Shown here piece after piece: positions 42,523-50,857 of a stretch of DNA of 64,000 bases (positions are counted from its first letter, which is position 1; each line of letters opens with the position of its first letter). This DNA is from Streptomyces sp. NBC_01231 (lineage in GTDB: Bacteria > Actinomycetota > Actinomycetes > Streptomycetales > Streptomycetaceae): the NCBI GenBank assembly GCA_035999765.1, contig CP108521.1, forward strand, positions 5,332,001-5,396,000. Reading direction: 5' to 3'. Made by a program: the position numbers and the translations under genes. The notes under the pieces were generated by a model, which worked only from the letters and a program-made list of their open reading frames with translations, was not told where the DNA came from and ran no database searches.

Positions 42523-42770
42523 GTTCCTAATCAGTGAGCAGGAGTGAGTCTTGGACCCAAACCTGGTCAACTGGCGCATCCCGAACGGTTATGGATGCAC
42601 TGGTCACCTGCGTTCGCGCCGCGTCCGGCGACACGGATCGTGTCCGTGGTCCGGGGGTACGGGGGCAGGTTTCCTCGCACCCGAGGGTGTCGTGTCCGGC
42701 CGGGGCGGTCCGATGCCCCACACGATCGCTCTGGTCGTGTGGGGGCGGTGCCGTCCGTCGCCGGACGCGG
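42523..42770 (-). ncRNA. Predicted reRNA/omega-RNA region of TnpB
   Basis: Placed by analogy: in IS605/IS607 elements the guide RNA scaffold overlaps the tnpB 3' end and finishes at the element boundary, with the guide reading into flanking DNA. The poorly conserved tail of tnpB beyond about 42770 fits this. The guide would begin at 42522 and read down into the hydrolase fragment. Boundaries are inferred, not seen. Confidence 0.4.
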
Positions 42771-44158
42771 TGCCCGAGAGCGCGTCGTCCGATCGCGACG
42801 CCAGCGGCGTCGTGGCGGGTGGTCTTGCGGTTCTTGCTGTTGAGGGGCTTCTGCCAGTGCTCGGCGCCCCAGCGGGAGGTGTAGGCGGGATCGACGACGA
42901 CGATGCTGATGCCGAGTTCGGCGGCCATGGACACGAGCCGTGCCCGCAGTTTGGCGACGGGCATGCCGGAGATCAGCTTGCGGAACCGCTTCCTGCGGCC
43001 GTGCTTCTCCCGCGTCTTCTCCGCGCCGAAGTCCAGGTCCTCGATCGCGATGGAGACGCCTTCGCGCCGTGCCCAGTGAAGGAGGCGGGTGAGCGCGTGC
43101 CTCACCTGGGCGTCCCGGTGGGTGGCCGGCCCGTCGAGGTCGTAGAAGAATCGGCGGGGCTCACCCATCGGGTTGCCGTGCTCATCCAGACGCCACGCTG
43201 CGAAGTGGTCGGCGTTGGTGTCCACACCGATCAGCCCGTTCGCCCTGGCTACGGCAAGGGGAACGGTCCGGACCGGGGGGATCGTCCACGACGCGGTGAG
43301 GTACCAGCGGCCCCGGTCCACGTCCAGGTGGATGCGGTAGGCGACAGCACGGTTCGCCGATACGCGGTCGGCCCATTCTTCGCCGCGGTGCCGGAAGTTG
43401 ATCCGGCCGTCGAGCACGTACCGGCCGCGCGGGGCGTTGGCCAGATGAGCCAGCGGAGCCGGGAGCTTGATGCCGATCTCGCCGTCGGAGCTGACGCGGA
43501 TGGTTTCGTTCCCAAAACGCTTCCCCGATTCCCCGTCTGCCTGCAGGAACCAGCGTTCGGCATCCCAGCGCCTGCGCCACTCGTACTCGGTGAGCTGGGC
43601 AGCTTCCAGATTGTGCCGGCCTCGAGCCAGTCGCTTCCCGCCCCGCACCACGTGCACGACACCGGCCTCGCGATCGGACCGCTCGCGTTCCAGCCGGTCT
43701 TCCAGCACATGCAGGCGCCGGGTCTTTTGGAACCACTCCTGCTGTGTGCGGTAGCCGCCCGGCGCCCGCTTCGTGCCCTTCTCCCCGACCGGCTGGGACA
43801 GGCGGTGTGCGATCGTGCGCACCCCGGCCTCAAGGTTGTGGATGTGGGCGAGCTGGGCACGGCGCGCCAGGCCCCACTGGTCATGGGTGGCCTTCGTGAT
43901 ACTCCCGGCCCAGCGGGAGGACGACTCCTCGGTCAGGGCCCGCTTGCGCTCCGCCCACTGGTCGCTGTCGTGATCGGTACCCGCCCGGCAACGGGCCTTG
44001 AGGTCGGCGGAGGCCAGCGAGCCCAGGTGGGCGCCCACCAGCGCCAGCACCTCACAGTCCCGCTGGGACATGCCTTTGATGCTGGTGCGGATCGCTACCC
44101 CGGACGGCCCCAGCGCAACGAACGGCGCCTCGATCGTGCGCAGTGTGGAGTCAGCCAT
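42527..44158 (-). CDS. tnpB: TnpB-type RuvC nuclease of IS607
   Basis: 543 residues from ATG 44158, which overlaps the tnpA stop by 8 bases; longer than the usual about 400. An N-terminal helical region of about 300 residues precedes a RuvC-like nuclease with D313 (GVDTNADH), E373 (IEDLDF) and D450 (TTRHDAAGVAIG). Between E373 and D450, where TnpB usually has a CxxC zinc ribbon, there is 'DPAYTSRWGAEHWQKPLN' and no cysteine. Residues after about 460 are low complexity. The stop (42527-42529) lies four bases inside the element end. TnpB proteins are RNA-guided DNA nucleases; the guide RNA is normally encoded across this 3' end. Confidence 0.88.
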   Translation of the reverse strand: MADSTLRTIEAPFVALGPSGVAIRTSIKGMSQRDCEVLALVGAHLGSLASADLKARCRAGTDHDSDQWAERKRALTEESSSRWAGSITKATHDQWGLARRAQLAHIHNLEAGVRTIAHRLSQPVGEKGTKRAPGGYRTQQEWFQKTRRLHVLEDRLERERSDREAGVVHVVRGGKRLARGRHNLEAAQLTEYEWRRRWDAERWFLQADGESGKRFGNETIRVSSDGEIGIKLPAPLAHLANAPRGRYVLDGRINFRHRGEEWADRVSANRAVAYRIHLDVDRGRWYLTASWTIPPVRTVPLAVARANGLIGVDTNADHFAAWRLDEHGNPMGEPRRFFYDLDGPATHRDAQVRHALTRLLHWARREGVSIAIEDLDFGAEKTREKHGRRKRFRKLISGMPVAKLRARLVSMAAELGISIVVVDPAYTSRWGAEHWQKPLNSKNRKTTRHDAAGVAIGRRALGHRVRRRTAPPPHDQSDRVGHRTAPAGHDTLGCEETCPRTPGPRTRSVSPDAARTQVTSASITVRDAPVDQVWVQDSLLLTD

Positions 44159-44726
44159 GCTCGGCGGCCTCCAAAGCTTTGCGGGCACGGTTCTTCGCCG
44201 ACCGGCAACCGTACAGGCGAGCACAGAACGAGGTCAGCACCTCCACCATGTCGCGCACCAGGTCGTCTCCGACCTCGCCGTCATCAAGGACCACGAGGCG
44301 GCGCCCATGCGCGGCCAGGGCGGCTTCGACAAGTTCGGTGTTCATCCGGCCCAGCCGATCCCTATGCCCGACCACCACCGTGGTCACAGCCGGATCGGCC
44401 AGCAGCCGCTTGGCTTTGGGGCGGGCACCGTTCATACCGGATGCGATCTCCGCCTCCACGCGCACCACCTGGTGGCCGGCCTGCGCCGCCCACTGGGAGA
44501 GCCGGGCGACCTGCCGCTCCAGGTCGGTCTTCTGGTCATGGGAGGAGACACGGGCATAAAGTCCCAGCCCGCCGATCGCCTCGGGCGCGGCGTTGGCATC
44601 CACGTTCACCAGGATCGTGCGCGGGCCGACCCGCTGAGCCGGTACCGGCAGTGTTCCCTCACGGAACCAGCGATACGCGGTCTGCGGATGCACACCCTGC
44701 GTCTTCGCCCATTCCGTGAGATTCAT
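44151..44726 (-). CDS. tnpA: IS607-family serine recombinase
   Basis: 191 residues from 44726 (MNLTEWAKTQGV); 44750 is an alternative. A MerR-like helix-turn-helix at 1-45 ('GVHPQTAYRWFREGTLPVPA') precedes a small serine-recombinase domain with 'GLYARVSSHDQKTDLERQV' (catalytic Ser) and 'VVGHRDRLGRMN' (conserved Arg pair). This N-terminal DNA-binding/C-terminal catalytic order is specific to IS607 TnpA. It catalyses element excision and insertion at short dinucleotide cores without target duplication. It is coupled to tnpB. Confidence 0.92.
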   Translation of the reverse strand: MNLTEWAKTQGVHPQTAYRWFREGTLPVPAQRVGPRTILVNVDANAAPEAIGGLGLYARVSSHDQKTDLERQVARLSQWAAQAGHQVVRVEAEIASGMNGARPKAKRLLADPAVTTVVVGHRDRLGRMNTELVEAALAAHGRRLVVLDDGEVGDDLVRDMVEVLTSFCARLYGCRSAKNRARKALEAAEHG

Positions 44727-44799
44727 ACTCTGGCAACGACACTCACTCACACATGGTTACGCTCACTCACTCGACTTTGAAGAGCAGCAGTTGAAGACC

Positions 44800-44978
44800 C
44801 CGCCGAACAGATCGACCGGCTGGCGAAGGCGCTCGGCGCGGCGGGCGTCCGCCACCGGAGCGAGGTGTATCCCGGTGCGCGCCACGGCTTCACCCAGGCG
44901 GACACCGCGATGTACGACGCCGAGGCGACTGAACGTCACTGGAAGGCTCTGCTCGGCCGCCTGGACAGGGCCCTGTGA
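44800..44978 (+). pseudogene. Dienelactone hydrolase family gene, right fragment
   Basis: The frame continues 'PAEQIDRLAKALGAAGVRHR' to '...GRLDRAL' and stops at 44976-44978. 'ARHGFTQADTAMYDAEATER' carries the catalytic His of the family. Joined to 42411-42522 at the CC core it gives an uninterrupted C-terminal half of a dienelactone hydrolase. No start lies in this fragment. Confidence 0.85.
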
Positions 44979-45086
44979 CGGGACGCCGACGTGCGGGGGG
45001 CCTGTGGAGGCGTATGGCATGGCTGTGACAATCGCGGAGCGCTTTCGTGACGGCCCAGGTGTGCCGCCGCACCCAGAATCGACCGG

Positions 45087-45773
45087 GTGAATGATCAAAC
45101 GGTGCAGCCCTCCAACTCCCCCTCCGATCCCTCCGCCCTGCGGCCGGTCCTGTGGACGGCGCGCTGTGCCGTCGCGGCCCTCGCCCTCACCGGGGTCGCC
45201 TGGCTGGCCCGGGCGGTGTGGGAGATACGCCTCGCGGTGGAGGGACAGCCGGCGTCCGGACCGCCGGACCAGGGTGGCGGCGACCACCGGAAGCTGACCT
45301 CGCTGGAGGACGCCTACCACATCGTCAACACCCTGGGCAGCGCCACCGCCGTGCTCTGCGCGCTCCTGTTCCTGTCCTGGCTGTGGCGCGCACGCGACAA
45401 CGCCCGCGCCCTGTCGGGCGAACGGCCCCGCTACTCCGCGATCTGGGTGTACCTGGGCTGGATCCTGCCCCTCGCCAACCTCTGGGTCCCGCGGGGCCTC
45501 GTCGTCGACATCCACCGCGCGAGCGCGCCCGGCAGGCGGCTTCCGAGGTCGGTGAACTGGTGGTGGGGCCTGTGGCTGATCGGTCTGGCCGGCGGCGTCG
45601 GCCTCATGTACGCCGACGACACGGACGAGATCATCGCCCGCGCCTACACCGACGTATGGATGCTCCTGGCCGCCGACGCGGCGATCGTCGGCGCGGCCGT
45701 GGCGGCCGTCTTCGTGGTCCGCGCGATCACGGCGGTGCAGCTCGAGCGGATGACGGGGGCGGGCAGGGCCTGA
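45087..45773 (+). CDS. DUF4328 membrane protein
   Basis: 228 residues from GTG 45087. Five or six TM helices with the family pattern: 'SLEDAYHIVNTLGSATAVLC', 'FLSWLWRARDNARAL', 'AIWVYLGWILPLANLWVPRG' and 'DVWMLLAADAAIVGAAVAAV'. DUF4328 proteins are integral membrane proteins, role unknown. The N-terminal 20 residues are Ser/Pro-rich. It is the first intact gene right of the IS-disrupted locus. Confidence 0.88.
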   Translation: MNDQTVQPSNSPSDPSALRPVLWTARCAVAALALTGVAWLARAVWEIRLAVEGQPASGPPDQGGGDHRKLTSLEDAYHIVNTLGSATAVLCALLFLSWLWRARDNARALSGERPRYSAIWVYLGWILPLANLWVPRGLVVDIHRASAPGRRLPRSVNWWWGLWLIGLAGGVGLMYADDTDEIIARAYTDVWMLLAADAAIVGAAVAAVFVVRAITAVQLERMTGAGRA

Positions 45774-46054
45774 GGCCTGTTCAACGACCGCCAGCCCCGC
45801 CGTCCGACCGCCCGTCCCCGCCGTCGGCTCCTCTCGAGCCGAGTCCGGTCCGACCCTGAAGGTCCTCCCGGGCAGACTTTCCGCCTCGTTGGTCCTGCCA
45901 AGGAGTTTCCGACGGATCACCACAGGCCGTCCGCCTGGGTATTAGAGTTTCGCCGTGCGTTGAGTGTGTGTCATGTCACACAAGGTGCGGGGTGGTTCGG
46001 AGGGGGGATCCTCGGCTCGCCCGTGCGCCCGTGGTGAGGGCTCTGGGGGGCTTT

Positions 46055-48205
46055 GTGTACGAGATGGTCAAGGGCGCGAACGTCGGCCTGACGGCGCTGA
46101 GCGAGAACGTCGACTCCGTCATCGCGAGCCTGGGGTGGGCCAGTTCGACGGGTGAGGGTGACGCGGACGTCTCCGTCATGCTGCTGGGCGAGCACGCGAA
46201 GGTGCGCAGCGACAGCGACTTCTACTTCTACAACAACCCGGTCGCCACCGACGGCAGCGTGCAGCTTCTGGGCAAGAAGCCCGCCGGCGAGGGCAGCGAG
46301 GACCGCATCTGCTTCGACCTCACGGCGATCCCGGCCGACGTCGGACGGATCGTCGTCGCCGCGAGCCGGTACGAGGGTGCGCGCTTCGGCGAACTGGACG
46401 ATCTGCGCGTGACGTTGGCCGACGGCTCCGGCGAGGACCTGCTGAGGTTCGCGATCGAGGACGCCGGAGCGGTGAGCGCGTTCATCTTCGGCGAGCTGTA
46501 CCGGCGTGAGGGCGAGTGGAAGTTCCGGGCCGTCGGACAGGGCTACGCCAGCGGCCTTGCCGGACTGGCGACGGACTTCGGGGTCGACATCGAGGATGAC
46601 GCCGGGGACGAGGCGGCGGCGGTCGATGAGGCCGACGAGGTCGAGGACGTCGAGGTGAAAGCTACGGTCGGTGCGGCGGCTGGGGGTGGGACTTCGGCCG
46701 CCAGTGAGACCGCTGCGCACACCGGGCTCCCCTCGCGACCCGAGCCTGCCTCGGACGCCGGGCCTCCCTCGCACCCCGGTCTCGCGACGGAGCCCGGCTT
46801 CACGGCCGTGGAACAACAGGCGCGGGCCACGCTGGACGCCCTCGCCGCTCCCCGCCGCTCGGACGAGGACACTTCGGCGGCGAAGAAGGCGTCCGCACGC
46901 CCCCGTACCGCCAAGAAGAAGATCGTCCTGCCCAAGGCGGTGACAAAGTCCCTCGCGGAGAACGAGTCCTGGAAGGAGGCTCGCCTCTTCCCGGTTCCCG
47001 TGCTCAAGAGCGACCGCGACCGCGAGACACGCGCCACGTCCGTGCTGCTGTCGGTGATGGCGCAGGTACCGGAGTTCGGCAGACGGCTCACGGCGGCCTT
47101 CGGTGCCCCCGCGGGACGAATGGAGACGTTCACCGAGGTCACGTTGGCGCACGGCGACACACCACGGCGCCCGGACGGTGTGATCCGCGTGGAGCGGGCC
47201 GGCAAGCTGTGGACGGCGCTGGTGGAGACGAAGACCAACGGCAACGCGCTGAAGGCCGACCAGGTGCAGGCGTACATGGACATCGCCGCACGACGGGGCT
47301 ACGAGGCCGTGATCACGCTGTCGAACGACGTCGCCCTGGAAGGCAGCCCGCTGGTCGACGTCAAGATCGACGGCAGGCGCAAGCACAAGGTGGCGCTCCG
47401 GCACCTGTCCTGGGCCGAAGTCGCCCACCAGGCGCAGCTGTTGATCAGGCACGAGGGCGTCGGCAACAGCGCGCACGCCTGGCTGCTCCAGGAGCTCCTG
47501 CACTACCTCCAGCACGAGAACTCCGGCTGCCACGGCTTCCAGAACATGGGCGCGGCCTGGGTCCCCGTACGCAAGGGAATCGACGACGAGACCCTGTGCC
47601 AGGGCGACCCCCGCGCGCTGGAGGTCGTCGAGAGCTGGGAGCGGCTGATCCGTCAGGTCTGTCTGCGCATGGGCGGTGAACTCGGCCAGAAGATGCTCCC
47701 CGTACGACGCGCGAGGCGCGGCACGGACCCGGCGGCCCGGCGGGCTCGGATGGCGGACGAGCTGTGCCTGGCGGGGAGGCTGCACTCGGAGCTGCGGATC
47801 GAGGGCACGCCCGGTGTCCTCGCCCTCACCGCCGACCTGCGCACCGGGAAGCTCCGCACCTCCGTCGAGATTCCCGCCCCCGACCAGGGCTACCCCCTGA
47901 CCTGGGTCAAGCGCCTCGTCAAACGCCTCTCCCAGGCACCGGCGGACCTCCACGTCGAAACGCTGGTCGACGGCGACACGGGCGGCCCCCGCGGCACCCT
48001 GGAACGCCTGCGCCCGGAACCGGCGGACCTGCTCCCCAGGAACGGCACGGAGATCACCGGCTTCCGCCTGTCCCTCTTCAAGAGCATGGGCAACACCCGC
48101 GGCAACACGGAGTCGAGCTTCATCCGCAGCGTCGACGACGCGGTGCAGCGCTTTTACGCGACAGTGGTGACGGATCTGGACCGTCCCGCTTCGCCCCGCG
48201 CCTGA
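46055..48205 (+). CDS. TerD-domain protein fused to a PD-(D/E)XK-like nuclease
   Basis: 716 residues from GTG 46055 (GGGGGG just upstream). Residues 1-170 are a TerD domain with 'RSDSDFYFYNNPVATDG' (calcium-binding Asp cluster) and 'ICFDLTAIPADVGRIVVAAS'. A Ser/Ala/Pro-rich linker (about 200-290) and a Lys/Arg patch ('RTAKKKIVLPKAV') follow. Residues about 300-500 include D374 (RRPDGVIRV), E391-T-K393 (VETKTNGNALKADQVQAY), the D...ExK pattern of restriction-like endonucleases. The rest (about 500-716) is unassigned. TerD proteins belong to phage and toxin-linked stress systems, and TerD-nuclease links were proposed in that literature. A defence role is inference. No partner gene is adjacent. 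Confidence 0.85.
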   Translation: MYEMVKGANVGLTALSENVDSVIASLGWASSTGEGDADVSVMLLGEHAKVRSDSDFYFYNNPVATDGSVQLLGKKPAGEGSEDRICFDLTAIPADVGRIVVAASRYEGARFGELDDLRVTLADGSGEDLLRFAIEDAGAVSAFIFGELYRREGEWKFRAVGQGYASGLAGLATDFGVDIEDDAGDEAAAVDEADEVEDVEVKATVGAAAGGGTSAASETAAHTGLPSRPEPASDAGPPSHPGLATEPGFTAVEQQARATLDALAAPRRSDEDTSAAKKASARPRTAKKKIVLPKAVTKSLAENESWKEARLFPVPVLKSDRDRETRATSVLLSVMAQVPEFGRRLTAAFGAPAGRMETFTEVTLAHGDTPRRPDGVIRVERAGKLWTALVETKTNGNALKADQVQAYMDIAARRGYEAVITLSNDVALEGSPLVDVKIDGRRKHKVALRHLSWAEVAHQAQLLIRHEGVGNSAHAWLLQELLHYLQHENSGCHGFQNMGAAWVPVRKGIDDETLCQGDPRALEVVESWERLIRQVCLRMGGELGQKMLPVRRARRGTDPAARRARMADELCLAGRLHSELRIEGTPGVLALTADLRTGKLRTSVEIPAPDQGYPLTWVKRLVKRLSQAPADLHVETLVDGDTGGPRGTLERLRPEPADLLPRNGTEITGFRLSLFKSMGNTRGNTESSFIRSVDDAVQRFYATVVTDLDRPASPRA

Positions 48206-48271
48206 CCTGGCCTCTCCCGACGGCCCGCGATGACCCGCCACCGGATCACGCGGAGCAAGTCGAACCCCAGG

Positions 48272-48643
48272 TCAGCCGGGTTCGTCCGTGTGGGTGCGGG
48301 AGGCCTGGGAGCGGCTGCTGATCAGCCAGGGGGAGGCGGCGGGGGGCTCGTCCGGGGGCTGGCCGGTGTCGACCGTCAGGTGGAGCAGGGTGCCGTGGCC
48401 GTCGGGGCCCGCCGGATAGCTGCGCGGTTCGTCGCAGTGGAAGCCGTGGCGGAGCAGCAGCGCGACCCGTTGGGCGACGTCGGGGTCCGCCGCGATGATG
48501 CGGACCTCGGCGAGCCCCTCGCCCTCGGGCGGCGACATGTCAGCGGCCAGGTGCGCGTCCGCTTCGGTGCGTACGGGGGTGGAGACGGCCGGAGCTGTCG
48601 GCGCGCTCTGCGTGCTGGGGGAGCTGTCGGGCCTCGTGTGCAT
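48272..48643 (-). CDS. Hypothetical protein, 123 aa
   Basis: Start at 48643 (MHTRPDSSPSTQ), with GGAGACAGG upstream. Ser/Pro-rich N-terminus, then 'LAEVRIIAADPDVAQRVALL' and 'HGTLLHLTVDTGQP'. The core resembles a small beta-alpha domain found in Streptomyces proteins of unknown function. Convergent with the TerD fusion; divergent from the GNAT-like gene. Confidence 0.65.
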   Translation of the reverse strand: MHTRPDSSPSTQSAPTAPAVSTPVRTEADAHLAADMSPPEGEGLAEVRIIAADPDVAQRVALLLRHGFHCDEPRSYPAGPDGHGTLLHLTVDTGQPPDEPPAASPWLISSRSQASRTHTDEPG

Positions 48644-48860
48644 CACGGTCACCTGTCTCCGGTTCTGCCGCATGCCCCGGTATGTCCACCGTACGCCCGG
48701 GCGCTTCTGGCCGGTCGGACAGTACAGGCCCGGCAGGGGGTGTGCGGGCGGGAGTACGGTGAAAGGGCCGAGGGTTCCTCGTGCGCCCCTCCCGCGGTGC
48801 CGTTCTCGGCGGACCACGACGCCGGGCCGGCCCGTCCGCGCCCGGGGCAGGGCTCGGGCG

Positions 48861-49508
48861 ATGACCTTGAACGTGCCCCCTCCCACCTCGCCGCAGCGCC
48901 GGCGCCGGTACCCCTCGCCCCTCGAAGGGGAACGCCTGCGCCCGCTGAGCCGAGGTCAGGTCGAGGACCGCTGGTGGGAACTCGGTGATCTGTACGCGGA
49001 GACCTCGGGCGTCGTGCCGGAGCAGTGGGCGAGGTCCCGCACCACCTTCCTGCGGCGGCTGGCGGTCGAGGTACGGCAGCCCGGGTTCGCGCTGCTGATC
49101 GCGGAGACCGTCGTCCGCGACGAGACGTCCGTGCTGACGGGGTGCGCGTACGGCTTTCCGGTCCGCGTCGACGGCCCCTGGTGGCGGGGCCTGGACGGAT
49201 GCCTCCCCCAGCACCTGCTCCGCCTCGCCGCCTCCGGCGGGCTCTTCGCGGTCTCCGGGATCCTGGTGCCGGACCGGGTGCGGGCCCAGGACCAGGACCG
49301 CGACTGGAACCTCGCCCGGCGACTGCAGAAGCGGCTGCTCACCGACCACGACGGCGCGCTCGGCGTCTTCCTGGTCGACCGGGGTGACATCAGGACCCTG
49401 GAGGCGCTGCGTTCCTGGGGATGGCGGTCCGTCGCCGCCGAGCCCCGGGGCGACGGTCTGCTCGGTACGTCGTCCGGCCCGTGCCGGGCCCTGGTCGTCG
49501 AGGCCTGA
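48861..49508 (+). CDS. GNAT-like acetyltransferase-fold protein
   Basis: 215 residues from ATG 48861. The pattern 'FALLIAETVVRDETSVLTG', 'LFAVSGILVPDRVRAQ', 'DWNLARRLQKRLLTDHDGA' and 'ALRSWGWRSVAAE' follows the beta-alpha order of GNAT folds, with a conserved final 'SWGWRS'. The acetyl-CoA loop is weak, so activity is uncertain. N-terminal 40 residues are basic. Conserved in Streptomyces. Confidence 0.7.
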   Translation: MTLNVPPPTSPQRRRRYPSPLEGERLRPLSRGQVEDRWWELGDLYAETSGVVPEQWARSRTTFLRRLAVEVRQPGFALLIAETVVRDETSVLTGCAYGFPVRVDGPWWRGLDGCLPQHLLRLAASGGLFAVSGILVPDRVRAQDQDRDWNLARRLQKRLLTDHDGALGVFLVDRGDIRTLEALRSWGWRSVAAEPRGDGLLGTSSGPCRALVVEA

Positions 49509-49648
49509 GCGGGACGGGCACGGAGGGAAACATCCAAGTGAATATCTGTGCCCGCCGCAGCAGGGATTCCACCCGGACGACTAGAGTTCTCGGGCAGGAA
49601 CCAGCCCCTGTGGCGGGCCGCGCCCCAGCGACCCGCGGGAAGGCGCAC

Positions 49649-49999
49649 ATGCCCTCACAAGAGCAGCCGCCCGGCGGCGACCCGCTCGACGACGACCACT
49701 ACCCGGCGTACACCATGGGCCGGGCGGCGGAGCTGATCGGTGCCACGCCCGGCTTCCTGCGGGCTCTCGGCGAGACGGGGCTGATCGCTCCGACCAGATC
49801 GGACGGTGGTCACCGCCGCTACTCCCGGCACCAGCTGCGGCTGGCCGTCAGGGCCCGGGAACTGGTCGACCAGGGCACGCCCGTCGAAGCCGCCTGTCGC
49901 ATCATCGGCCTGGAGGACCGACTGGAGGACGCCCTGCGGGACAACGAGGAGCTGCGCCGCCCGGCGGGGGTCTCCGGAGCAGGGGCGCGCGGCGAGTGA
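49649..49999 (+). CDS. MerR-family transcriptional regulator
   Basis: 116 residues. A MerR winged helix from about 20 ('YTMGRAAELIGATPGFLRAL', 'TRSDGGHRRYSRHQLRLAVR') is followed by a short coiled-coil dimerisation helix. No effector domain is present, so it is a minimal MerR. An in-frame start at 49421 lies inside the upstream gene and is unlikely. Conserved next to cold-shock genes in Streptomyces from general experience. Confidence 0.88.
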   Translation: MPSQEQPPGGDPLDDDHYPAYTMGRAAELIGATPGFLRALGETGLIAPTRSDGGHRRYSRHQLRLAVRARELVDQGTPVEAACRIIGLEDRLEDALRDNEELRRPAGVSGAGARGE

Positions 50000-50137
50000 A
50001 AACCTGACATCGCCGGAGCAGGATTGCGGGCCGCGGTGGAAAAGAATTCCTCGGTGAATCCCGGCAGGGTTTTAGCGGATATAGCTCGCCCGCATTACTT
50101 CGCTCTCGCCTCCGATTTGTTTCAGGAGCTCCCGTGC

Positions 50138-50143
50138 TAGGCT
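50138..50143 (+). promoter_or_regulatory. -10 element of the cold-shock gene
   Basis: TAGGCT; transcription from about 50150 would give a leader of about 115 bases, typical for cold-shock genes. An AT-rich candidate -35 lies 17 bases upstream. Confidence 0.45.
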
Positions 50144-50224
50144 CGGTCTCAGTTGCAAGTGTGGTTGCCATTTTGCTGCCGGTTTTTCCGGGCAGGTGAT
50201 CATCGCAGCGATGAGGAGGCTCGC

Positions 50225-50248
50225 GCAGTGCGGGTCCCCAAGCACTGC
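50225..50248 (+). promoter_or_regulatory. 5' UTR hairpin before the ribosome site
   Basis: GCAGTGC (50225-50231) and GCACTGC (50242-50248) form a 7-bp stem with a loop that can pair further (GGG/CCC), five bases before the AGGAG at 50253. It could act as a thermo-responsive element. Confidence 0.45.
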
Positions 50249-50264
50249 CTTCAGGAGATATGAC

Positions 50265-50468
50265 ATGGCCACCGGTACCGTGAAGTGGTTCAACGCGGAA
50301 AAGGGCTTCGGCTTCATCGAGCAGGACGGCGGCGGCGCCGACGTTTTCGCTCACTACTCGAACATCGCCACCCAGGGCTTCCGTGAGCTGCAGGAAGGTC
50401 AGAAGGTGACGTTCGACGTCACGCAGGGCCAGAAGGGCCCGCAGGCCGAGAACATCGTTCCTGCCTGA
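50265..50468 (+). CDS. Cold-shock domain protein
   Basis: 67 residues, a single cold-shock domain with RNP1 'KGFGFIEQ' and RNP2 'VFAHYS'. An OB-fold RNA chaperone. The start ATG follows AGGAG. The leader is long and structured as in CspA mRNAs. A strong terminator follows, so it is monocistronic. Confidence 0.96.
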   Translation: MATGTVKWFNAEKGFGFIEQDGGGADVFAHYSNIATQGFRELQEGQKVTFDVTQGQKGPQAENIVPA

Positions 50469-50857
50469 TTTATCCGCGATCGCTCGCGCGCTACGGCGAA
50501 ACGGGGCCCGCACCTTGGGTGCGGGCCCCGTTTGTTTCCCCGTTTCCCCGCCGGGAAACCGAGCCGGATCCAGGCTCCCGAATTGGCGCCGCCCGCGCTG
50601 TGTTGCCGGGCGTGTCCCCCGTGATCGACCCTCGCGAATACGCGTCCGGGCGTCCTGGACAGCCGTGCTGACCACGGCCCCCGCCGACTTGCCTACCTCG
50701 CGGACCCAGCTCTCGCTGCTTCCGGTCCGCGACCCACAGCCCCGCTGACCATCGTCCGCGGACCACGGTCACGGCCGGGCACCGTTCCGGCCGACGCTGA
50801 CCGACACCGGCCCCGAAGGCATCCCCTGCCGTTCCCTCGACCCTTGGTGAGGCACCC
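50469..50857. other. Intergenic stretch with terminator, no gene
   Basis: After the cold-shock stop there is a strong terminator hairpin (50501-50531); the remaining about 325 bases show no plausible gene on either strand. A region near 50830-50857 should hold the ribosome site and promoter of the next gene. Confidence 0.5.
50501..50538 (+). terminator. Intrinsic terminator of the cold-shock gene
   Basis: ACGGGGCCCGCACC (50501-50514) pairs perfectly with 50518-50531 around a TTG loop and is followed by TTTGTTTC. Confidence 0.9.

Larger units (their letters stand above)
42521..44799 (-). mobile_element. IS607-family insertion, about 2.28 kb, tnpA-tnpB
   Basis: The element lies between CC at 42521-42522 and CC at 44798-44799; joining the flanks at one CC restores the interrupted hydrolase frame without gain or loss. 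There are no terminal inverted repeats and no target duplication beyond the dinucleotide, as known for IS607. It encodes a serine recombinase and TnpB on the minus strand. Repeats of ACTCAC cluster near the right end (about 44735-44770) and GTGAG near the left end (42533-42546); they are candidate recombinase sites. Confidence 0.85.

Noticed and set aside
42171..42530. Plus-strand frame as an intact small gene
   Set aside because: Its first two thirds are antisense to the TetR remnant and only the end is hydrolase; it is a chimera ending at the IS boundary.
42551..44719. Plus-strand frame across the IS element
   Set aside because: Antisense to tnpB, which has a full RuvC triad.
45971..48241. 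756-residue minus-strand frame
   Set aside because: Antisense to the TerD-nuclease fusion, which has clear domains and motifs.
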